A stretch of 64,000 nucleotides of DNA from Pseudomonas sp. DTU12.3 (GTDB lineage Bacteria > Pseudomonadota > Gammaproteobacteria > Pseudomonadales > Pseudomonadaceae). The translations under genes and the position numbers were made by a program. The DNA lies in contig NZ_CP027218.1 of the NCBI RefSeq assembly GCF_004124275.1, positions 5,527,001 through 5,591,000 on the forward strand, given 5' to 3'. Of this stretch, positions 57,689 through 64,000 are shown piece by piece. The first letter of the stretch is position 1, and the number at the start of each line of letters is the position of its first letter. The notes beneath the pieces are model-generated. The model was given only the letters and a program-made list of their open reading frames with translations, made no database searches and had not been told where the DNA came from.

Positions 57689-59137
57689 TCAAATCTCCTT
57701 GGTCAGGCGGACGTCGTCGTCGCCGTGGTCGGCATCCGCCGAATCGTCGGCAGCGGACAACGGACGAGCCGGTGTGCGTTTTTTGCCTGGACCACCCTCC
57801 GGCGTTTCTGCGCCTTCGCTGATCTTCGGCCCTTTACGGACCAGGCGCATCATGTAGCCGAGACCTGCACCGAACAGCGCGAAATACACCACCACAAACA
57901 TGATCAGGGTGATGCTCATCTGCACGAAGCTATGGTTGGAAGAGGCATCCGCCGTGCGCATCAGTCCATAAACCACCCACGGCTGACGGCCGATTTCGGT
58001 GGTAAACCAGCCGGCCAGAATCGCGATCAGACCGGACGGCCCCATCCACAACGCCAGATAGAGGAACGGCCGCGAGGTGTAGAGCGTGTCGCGCTTACGC
58101 AGCCACAGACTCCACAGACCGGTGAAGATCATCAGGAAACCGAGGCCGACCATGACCCGGAACGACCAGAACACGATGGTCGAATTCGGCCGGTCTTCCG
58201 GTGGAAACTCCTTGAGCGCCGGCACCTGTTTGTCCAGCGAGTGCGTGAGGATCAGGCTGCCGAGGTACGGGATCTCCACGGCGAACTTGGTCTTCTCTTC
58301 TTTCATGTCCGGCCAGCCGAACAGGATCAACGGCGTCGCTTCGTCGCCTTTGTTTTCCCAGTGACCTTCGATCGCGGCGATTTTTGCCGGTTGGTGTTCG
58401 AGCGTGTTCAGGCCATGGAAGTCGCCAATGACTGCCTGGATCGGCGCGACGATCAACGCCATCCACATCGCCATCGACAGCATGGTACGAATGGCCGGGT
58501 TGTCCTTGCCGCGCAGCAAATGCCAGGCTGCCGATGAACCGACGAAGAACGCCGTGGCAACAAACGCAGCGGTCGCCATGTGCATCAGTCGATACGGGAA
58601 CGAGGGGTTGAAGATGATCGCCAGCCAATCGGTCGGAATCACCTGGCCGTTGATGATTTCAAAACCCTGCGGGGTCTGCATCCAGCTGTTGGATGCCAGA
58701 ATCCAGAAAGTCGAGATCAGCGTACCGATGGCCACCATGATCGTGGCAAAGAAGTGCAGACCCCGCCCGACCTTGTTCCAGCCGAACAACATCACCCCAA
58801 GGAAACCGGCTTCGAGGAAGAACGCAGTGAGCACTTCATACGTCAGCAATGGCCCGGTGACGGCGCCGGCGAAGTCCGAGAAGCGACTCCAGTTGGTGCC
58901 GAACTGGTAGGCCATGACCAGCCCCGAGACCACGCCCATGCCGAAGTTGACGGCAAAGATCTTCGACCAGAAATGGTAGAGGTCACGGTAAGTGTCGTTG
59001 TGGGTTTTCAGCCACAGGCCTTCGAGTACCGCAAGGTAGCTCGCAAGACCGATGGTGATGGCCGGGAACAGGATGTGGAACGAGATGGTGAACGCGAACT
59101 GAATTCGGGCGAGATCTAGTGCCTCTAAACCGAACAT
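57689..59137 (-). CDS. cioA: Cyanide-insensitive terminal oxidase subunit I, CioA
   Basis: 482 residues, nine helices. MFGLEALDLARIQFAFTISF with the heme b595 His (H21), GWFTTEIGRQPW near 390, and a short Q-loop, which marks the CIO subclass rather than E. coli type bd-I. The C-terminus is an acidic cytosolic tail (DDSADADHGDDD). It reduces oxygen with ubiquinol. Regulation: a perfect ANR/FNR-type site lies about 160 bases upstream; in P. aeruginosa, ANR represses cioAB at low oxygen. Confidence 0.96.
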   Translation of the reverse strand: MFGLEALDLARIQFAFTISFHILFPAITIGLASYLAVLEGLWLKTHNDTYRDLYHFWSKIFAVNFGMGVVSGLVMAYQFGTNWSRFSDFAGAVTGPLLTYEVLTAFFLEAGFLGVMLFGWNKVGRGLHFFATIMVAIGTLISTFWILASNSWMQTPQGFEIINGQVIPTDWLAIIFNPSFPYRLMHMATAAFVATAFFVGSSAAWHLLRGKDNPAIRTMLSMAMWMALIVAPIQAVIGDFHGLNTLEHQPAKIAAIEGHWENKGDEATPLILFGWPDMKEEKTKFAVEIPYLGSLILTHSLDKQVPALKEFPPEDRPNSTIVFWSFRVMVGLGFLMIFTGLWSLWLRKRDTLYTSRPFLYLALWMGPSGLIAILAGWFTTEIGRQPWVVYGLMRTADASSNHSFVQMSITLIMFVVVYFALFGAGLGYMMRLVRKGPKISEGAETPEGGPGKKRTPARPLSAADDSADADHGDDDVRLTKEI

Positions 59138-59297
59138 ATGGCTTCCTCTGTCAGGTAATACCGGCTGCGGACCCGGAGGCCTGCACCCACTGCCCCCACG
59201 GATATGAGTGCGGCGAATTCTGATTCGTTCTTTTTAAACAACCATCGCAACGCAGGGAGTCTGGCCAACTGGCCGCCGGATCAATTCCGTTGAGGTC

Positions 59298-59311
59298 TTG
59301 ATCTGGATCAA
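59298..59311. promoter_or_regulatory. ANR/FNR-type binding site upstream of cioA
   Basis: TTGATCTGGATCAA: a perfect TTGAT-N4-ATCAA palindrome centred about 167 bases before the cioA start codon. This fits Anr control of the oxidase. The 566-base gap to the MFS gene otherwise holds the repeat at 59447 and no gene that I can support. Confidence 0.85.
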
Positions 59312-59446
59312 GCAACGTTGAAAGAGTAGTCCCATTTTTGCCGATGAACTGCGTGGTCGTTTGCCGCGTGACAAGTTGCCTCATTGCAGCTGCAACGCCC
59401 TGCAACAAATCCCCGGAGCCATGTGATGGTAAGGAAACAACACATA

Positions 59447-59588
59447 AACCCTGTGGCGAGAAGATTTATCCCCGTTGGGCTGCGAAGCGGCCCCGAATCC
59501 ATCCAGCGCGTATTTTCAGATCAATCGTGGCGCCCAATTTGCGACTGCTGCGCGGCCGAACGGGGATAAATCCCCTCGCCACAGGGTT
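59447..59588. repeat. GGGGATAAAT-family inverted repeat
   Basis: Arms AACCCTGTGGCGAGAAGATT (then TATCCCCGTT) and the complement of AACGGGGATAAATCCCCTCG (then CCACAGGGTT), separated by about 55 bases that include GGGCTGCGAAGCGGCCC. This is a third Pseudomonas intergenic repeat family, the only copy in the window. It lies in the divergent gap between cioA and the MFS gene. Confidence 0.88.
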
Positions 59589-59703
59589 AATTTGTGATGG
59601 CGAGAATATCGATGTCTGGCTAACTAAATTTTTTGTCATAGCAACTTCCTGTTACAGACTGGTGATAACCTCGCGGTTCCCCTCGAACCAGACCTGCCTT
59701 CAG

Positions 59704-60942
59704 ATGCCCAGCCAAGAGCCTTTGCTGTTACGTCACCACCGCCCCTTCCTGGCTTTCTGGATGGCGCGAATTTTTACCGCCAGCGGTTTCCAGATGCTCA
59801 CCGTGGCGATTGGCTGGAACCTCTATCAACTGACCGGCAACGTTCTCGATCTGGGTCTGGTGGGCCTGGTCGAATTCGCTCCGCGCGTGCTATTCATGTT
59901 GCACACCGGGCATGTCGCTGACCGCTACGACCGACGCAAAGTCGCAGCGATCTGCCAGTCGTTACAGGCGTTGATCGCCCTGGCGCTGGCCATCGGCAGT
60001 GCAACCGACCATGTCACCCGCGAGATGATCTTTATCCTCGCCTTCCTGCTCGGTGCGGCGCGCTCCTTTGAGATGCCGACCACCCAGGCTTTGCTGCCAA
60101 GCATCGTGCCTAGTGCATTGTTCCCCCGCGCCGTTGCGGCGGCGCAGTCGGCGCAACAGTCCGCGACCATCGTCGCCCCGGCCCTTGGCGGTCTGCTCTA
60201 TGCGTTCGGCAGCGTCTGGGTATATGGCCCGACGGTGCTGCTGTACGTGATTGCCTGCACGCTGATGCTCAACCTGCCCGCACGACAAACGCCATTGAAC
60301 AAAGGCAAAGCCACACTGGATTCATTGCTCGCGGGGATCCGCTTCATTCGCAGTCGCCCGGACATCCTCGGGGCGATTTCACTGGATCTGTTTGCGGTGC
60401 TGCTCGGGGGTGCCACAGCGCTGCTGCCGGTATTCGCCAAGGATATTTTGCTGACCGGCCCGTGGGGGTTGGGCCTGCTGCGTTCGGCACCGGCGGTTGG
60501 CGCACTGGGAATGTCGCTGTTCCTCGCACGATTTGCCGTGGAGCGTAAGGTCGGCCGGGTGATGTTTACCGCAGTCGGTGTCTTCGGCGTCGCGACCATC
60601 GCCTTCGGCCTGTCGACCTCGTTCTGGTTCTCGCTGGCGGTGCTGGTGGTGCTCGGCGCGGCGGACATGATCAGCATGGTCATTCGCGCCTCCTTCGTGC
60701 AACTGGAAACCCCGGACGAAATGCGCGGCCGGGTCAGCGCGGTGAACGGCCTGTTCATCGGCGCTTCGAACCAGCTCGGCGAATTCGAATCCGGCGTCAC
60801 CGCCCACTGGTTCGGTACCGTGCCGGCCGTGGTAATGGGCGGGATCGGCACGCTGGTGGTGACGGGGACATGGATCAAGCTGTTCCCGACACTGGCTAAC
60901 CGCGATCAGATGCATGTGCCGGTGGAAGAGGCGAAGATCTGA
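59704..60942 (+). CDS. MFS transporter, EntS-like
   Basis: 412 residues with about 12 helices. MPSQEPLLLRHHRPFLAFWM at the start; HTGHVADRYDRRKV (about 72-85) is the MFS loop 2-3 motif, and EMRGRVSAVNGLFIGASNQLGE is typical of EntS-type exporters. The substrate is unknown; siderophore-like or small hydrophobic compounds are possible (inference). A frame open upstream to 59338 crosses the repeat and is not coding. Start at the ATG 59704. Confidence 0.9.
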   Translation: MPSQEPLLLRHHRPFLAFWMARIFTASGFQMLTVAIGWNLYQLTGNVLDLGLVGLVEFAPRVLFMLHTGHVADRYDRRKVAAICQSLQALIALALAIGSATDHVTREMIFILAFLLGAARSFEMPTTQALLPSIVPSALFPRAVAAAQSAQQSATIVAPALGGLLYAFGSVWVYGPTVLLYVIACTLMLNLPARQTPLNKGKATLDSLLAGIRFIRSRPDILGAISLDLFAVLLGGATALLPVFAKDILLTGPWGLGLLRSAPAVGALGMSLFLARFAVERKVGRVMFTAVGVFGVATIAFGLSTSFWFSLAVLVVLGAADMISMVIRASFVQLETPDEMRGRVSAVNGLFIGASNQLGEFESGVTAHWFGTVPAVVMGGIGTLVVTGTWIKLFPTLANRDQMHVPVEEAKI

Positions 60943-60947
60943 AGCCT

Positions 60948-61508
60948 TCAGACCAACAACGCCCCCGCCACTTTCGCCCGTAGCGCCTTGCCGCCAAGTT
61001 GCTCAACCAGCGTTAGCGCAAACTCCAACACCGCGCCGGAGCCCTGCGCGGTGATGCAGTTGCCATCCACCACTACCGGTTGATCAACAAACGTACAGCC
61101 GGACAATTGATGGCTGGTGCTCGGCAGACAGGTCATGCGCCGCTGGCGCAATACGCCAAAGGCTTGCAGGGCGACGGCCGGGGACTCGGCGATGGCGGCG
61201 AACAGGCGGCCGGCGCTGGATTGATCCTTGAGCAGTTGTTGCAGGGGCTGGTGCGCGGCCAGGTGTTGCGAACCGACGGCGCCGCCGGGCAGTACGATCA
61301 GGTCAAAATTCTGCGCCAATACATCGACCAGCATGCCGTCGGCGGTCAGGCGTGTGCCGCGCGCGCAGGTCAACATGCGCCGGCCTTCGATACTGGCCGC
61401 GACGACTTCGATCTCCGCGCGGCGCAACACGTCGATCAGGCTCACGCATTGCAGATCATCAATGCCCTCGGCGAGGGTAATCAGGGCTCTAAAAGTCATG
61501 GGCGCCAT
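60948..61508 (-). CDS. DJ-1/PfpI superfamily protein lacking the nucleophilic Cys
   Basis: 186 residues. The DJ-1 fold is clear: ALITLAEGIDDLQCVSLIDV, IVLPGGAVGSQHL and GSGAVLEFALTLVE. At the nucleophile elbow, where DJ-1/YajL read AAICAxP, it reads AAIAESPAVAL: Cys is replaced by Ala. Conserved acidic residues remain. It may be inactive as a deglycase or hydrolase and act by binding. Start 61508, or ATG 61499. It is 5 bases from the MFS gene stop, convergent. Confidence 0.88.
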   Translation of the reverse strand: MAPMTFRALITLAEGIDDLQCVSLIDVLRRAEIEVVAASIEGRRMLTCARGTRLTADGMLVDVLAQNFDLIVLPGGAVGSQHLAAHQPLQQLLKDQSSAGRLFAAIAESPAVALQAFGVLRQRRMTCLPSTSHQLSGCTFVDQPVVVDGNCITAQGSGAVLEFALTLVEQLGGKALRAKVAGALLV

Positions 61509-61565
61509 CCGCTGGGTGATCCTTGAAGCGTAGTCAGCTTCCTCCGGATCGCGCAGCGCCAGGCG

Positions 61566-62021
61566 TTACTTGATGTAAAGCTGCGTCGAGACCTGGTTGC
61601 CCGGCGCATTGATCGAGGTGTTGCTGAAGGTGAACGTGCCTTCCTGCTTGCCCTCCAGATCATAGATGTACAACGCGCCGACGATCTTCGTCGCCGCGCC
61701 CGTGCACTCCGTCAGGTTGCCGTTACCGTAGGCGCAAACCTGGGTTTTCATCCCGTCGAGCCCGAAACCGTCCAGTGCGACACTGGGTACACGGCCGTAA
61801 CCCATCTCCAGCACATACACCTTGATGTTGGCACCGCCGTGGTCGCAAGCGGTCTTGTCTTGCCCTTGGGAAATATTTTCGATGCCACAAGCGGCCGACT
61901 GTACCTTGAGCACCTGGACACTGGACAACGGCGGCGCCGATGCCGCCATTACGGCAGGCACACTGGCCATAAACGTGCAAAACAGCCCCAACGATCGAAC
62001 GAAATTGCGCTTGACGCCCAT
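61566..62021 (-). CDS. Predicted secreted protein of unknown function
   Basis: 151 residues from the second of two ATGs, 6 bases after a GGAGG; the ATG one codon upstream also works. Signal peptide MGVKRNFVRSLGLFCTFMAS then VPAVMA (cut about 26). The mature protein is 125 residues, with four cysteines likely in two disulfides (SAACGIE, TACDHGG, QVCAYGN, TECTGA), and starts ASAPPLSSVQVLKV. It recalls the DUF4879 group of small secreted proteins, but I am not sure. Function unknown. Single gene. Confidence 0.82.
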   Translation of the reverse strand: MGVKRNFVRSLGLFCTFMASVPAVMAASAPPLSSVQVLKVQSAACGIENISQGQDKTACDHGGANIKVYVLEMGYGRVPSVALDGFGLDGMKTQVCAYGNGNLTECTGAATKIVGALYIYDLEGKQEGTFTFSNTSINAPGNQVSTQLYIK

Positions 62022-62230
62022 CATGCCCCTCCCCCCAAAACAGGCGCGCAGTATGGCGCACTTCGCCTGACTGCAAAACATCGCCGACGATCGCAGCCAA
62101 TCCCCCACGCTGCTGGTATGATGCGCGGCTTTTTCCGGCCCACCACAATTTTCCAGGCGCTTGCGACGGTCTGTGCTTTGCTGTTGAGGTCGATACATTC
62201 ACGGCGCTATGCGCGCCACGGGGAGCAGAC

Positions 62231-63526
62231 ATGCTGGAAAGGCTGTTTCAACTCAAGGCACACAACACCAACGTGCGCACCGAGATTCTTGCGGGCATCA
62301 CGACGTTCCTGGCCATGGCCTACATTCTGTTCGTCAACCCGAGCATCCTCGGCGAGACCGGCATGGACAAGGGCGCGGTGTTTGTCGCCACCTGTCTGGC
62401 CGCCGCGATCGGTTCGACGATCATGGGCCTGATCGCCAACTACCCGATCGCCCTGGCACCGGGCATGGGTCTGAACGCCTTCTTCACCTACACCGTCGTC
62501 CTGCACATGGGTCATACCTGGCAAGTGGCGCTGGGCGCGGTGTTCATTTCGGCCGTGTGCTTCTTCCTGCTGTCGATCTTCCGCATCCGTGAATGGATCA
62601 TCAACAGCATTCCGCTGCCGCTGCGCTCGGCGATTGCTGCCGGTATCGGTCTGTTCCTGGCGCTGATCGCCCTGCACAACGCCGGCATCGTGGTCAGCAA
62701 CCCGGCGACCATGGTCGGCCTTGGTGACCTGAAACAACCGGCGCCGATCCTCGCCACCCTCGGTTTCGCCCTGATCGTTGCTCTCGAAGCGCTGAAAGTG
62801 CGCGGCGCGGTACTGATCGGCATTCTGGCAGTGACCATCACCTCCATCGCGATGGGCTTCACCCCGTTCGGCGGCGTGACTTCGATGCCACCATCGCTGG
62901 CCCCGACCTTCATGCAGCTGGACATCAAAGGCGCACTGGACATCGGTCTGGTCAGCGTGATTTTCGCCTTCCTGTTCGTCGACCTGTTCGATAACTCCGG
63001 CACCCTGATCGGCGTCGCCAAGCGCGCCGGCCTGATGGGCAAGGACGGCCACATGCCGAAAATGGGGCGCGCGCTGATCGCCGACAGCACCGCGGCCATG
63101 GCCGGTTCGCTGCTGGGTACTTCGACCACCACCAGCTACATCGAATCCGCTGCCGGCGTCAGTGCTGGCGGGCGTACCGGCCTGACGGCCATCGTGGTGG
63201 CGATCCTGTTCCTGCTGGCGCTGTTCTTCTCGCCACTGGCAGCCAGCGTTCCGCCATTCGCCACGGCACCGGCGCTGCTGTTCGTCGCCGTGTTGATGAC
63301 ATCCGGCCTGGCGGAAATAGACTGGGACGACATCACCGTTGCTGCGCCGGTAGTCGTGACCGCGCTGGCCATGCCGTTCACTTACTCGATCGCCAACGGC
63401 ATCGCGTTCGGTTTCATTTCCTGGACCGTGATCAAATTGCTGTCGGGGCGTGCCCGCGAGCTGAACCCGGCGCTGGTGATTCTGTCGATTCTGTTCGTGA
63501 TCAAGTTGGGTTGGTTCAACGCATGA
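62231..63526 (+). CDS. NCS2 family purine/xanthine permease, AzgA-like
   Basis: 431 residues with about 12-14 helices. The AzgA subgroup pattern is clear: [46 protein letters not shown] and [20 protein letters not shown]. Uptake of hypoxanthine, guanine or adenine by proton symport is likely. GGGGAGC precedes the ATG. Its stop overlaps the trmA start as ATGA. Confidence 0.92.
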   Translation: MLERLFQLKAHNTNVRTEILAGITTFLAMAYILFVNPSILGETGMDKGAVFVATCLAAAIGSTIMGLIANYPIALAPGMGLNAFFTYTVVLHMGHTWQVALGAVFISAVCFFLLSIFRIREWIINSIPLPLRSAIAAGIGLFLALIALHNAGIVVSNPATMVGLGDLKQPAPILATLGFALIVALEALKVRGAVLIGILAVTITSIAMGFTPFGGVTSMPPSLAPTFMQLDIKGALDIGLVSVIFAFLFVDLFDNSGTLIGVAKRAGLMGKDGHMPKMGRALIADSTAAMAGSLLGTSTTTSYIESAAGVSAGGRTGLTAIVVAILFLLALFFSPLAASVPPFATAPALLFVAVLMTSGLAEIDWDDITVAAPVVVTALAMPFTYSIANGIAFGFISWTVIKLLSGRARELNPALVILSILFVIKLGWFNA

Positions 63527-64000
63527 CATTTGATTCCCAGGCTTACGCCGAACAACTCGAAGCCAAGGTCACGCGTTTGCGTGATCTGCTGACGCCGTTC
63601 GATGCCCCCGAGCCGACCGTGTTCGACTCGCCGCTGCAGAACTTCCGCCTGCGCGCCGAATTCCGCCTGTGGCGCGAGGGTGGCGATCGGCATTACGCGA
63701 TGTTCGCTCAGGACGACAAACGCACGCCGATCCTGATTGAAGAGTTCCCGATTGCCAGCCTGCGCATCAATCAGTTGATGCCGCAGCTCAAGGCGGCGTG
63801 GCAGGCCAGTTCGGCGCTGAGCCACAAGTTGTTTCAGGTCGAGTTTCTGACCACGCTGTCCGGCGACGCGATGATCACCCTGTGCTATCACCGTCCGCTG
63901 GACGAACACTGGCATGCGGCGGCAACCAAGCTGGCGGCGGATCTCGGCGTCAGCATCATCGGGCGCTCGAAGGGCAAACGCGAAGTGCTTGGCCTCGATT
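63523..64000 (+). CDS. trmA: tRNA (uracil-5-)-methyltransferase TrmA, N-terminal part
   Basis: The first 159 codons; the gene runs off the right end. [20 protein letters not shown] then [20 protein letters not shown] matches the TrmA N-terminal domain; the SAM domain and catalytic Cys lie beyond the window. It makes T54 in the T-loop of tRNA. ATGA overlap with the permease gene suggests coupling. Confidence 0.93.
   Translation, partial: MTFDSQAYAEQLEAKVTRLRDLLTPFDAPEPTVFDSPLQNFRLRAEFRLWREGGDRHYAMFAQDDKRTPILIEEFPIASLRINQLMPQLKAAWQASSALSHKLFQVEFLTTLSGDAMITLCYHRPLDEHWHAAATKLAADLGVSIIGRSKGKREVLGLD

Noticed and set aside
59338-59703. N-terminal extension of the MFS gene frame
   Set aside because: It runs through the 59447-59588 inverted repeat and lacks a membrane-protein N-terminus; the ATG at 59704 gives the normal start.

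Overview
The window is a contiguous piece of a high-GC gammaproteobacterial chromosome, almost certainly a Pseudomonas of the P. fluorescens group. The evidence is the gene order, which matches from memory the P. aeruginosa block from fimT/pilE through ispH-ileS, rplU-rpmA-obg, ettA, morA-glyA, yjiA-cstA, mapZ-radA and ankB-katB to mscL-fpr. The fluorescens-type REP/REPIN repeats also fit. I see no prophage, insertion sequence, CRISPR array, rRNA or tRNA gene.

Layout. 1-5.9 kb: type IV pilus minor-pilin operon (fimU-pilV-pilW-pilX-pilY1-pilE, minus strand, tightly overlapping) with a divergent GspH-type pseudopilin gene. 5.9-13.4 kb: minus-strand housekeeping block ispH, fkpB, lspA, ileS, ribF, murJ. 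13.6-19.3 kb: rpsT, creA, proB, obg, rpmA, rplU, and divergently ispB. 19.4-32.4 kb: mostly poorly characterised small genes: a zinc-ribbon protein, a small gene behind a Fur-box-like site, FklB, a UPF0114 membrane protein, lipoproteins, a Lon-like protease, DUF3015 and Lnb/DUF4105 proteins and a Gre-like factor, ending with gdhA. 32.7-40.2 kb: ettA, the large GGDEF/EAL protein MorA, and glyA. 40.3-41.7 kb: an AT-richer insert with two tandem paralogous genes of unknown function. 41.9-50.3 kb: a DctA-type symporter with two GntR regulators, the YjiA-YbdD-CstA cluster, the c-di-GMP adaptor MapZ, and RadA. 50.3-56.4 kb: ankB-katB, mscL, fprA, a LuxR solo and rlmG. 56.4-64 kb: the cyanide-insensitive oxidase operon cioABZ with a perfect ANR/FNR-type site upstream, an MFS exporter, a DJ-1-like protein lacking the usual cysteine, a secreted protein, an NCS2 purine permease and the start of trmA.

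Functional links: PilY1, MorA and MapZ all belong to surface sensing or c-di-GMP signalling. KatB/AnkB, FprA and Cio are oxidative or respiratory stress functions. Several dispersed palindromic repeat families sit between genes: seven REP pairs (GTGGGAG type), seven loci of a GTAGGAGCTG type, one GGGGATAAAT type, and a large three-tier palindrome found twice, each time between divergent genes.

The most unusual items are the unknown tandem paralog pair at 40.5-41.7 kb and the two-copy palindromic element (18.07-18.21 and 34.56-34.71 kb).
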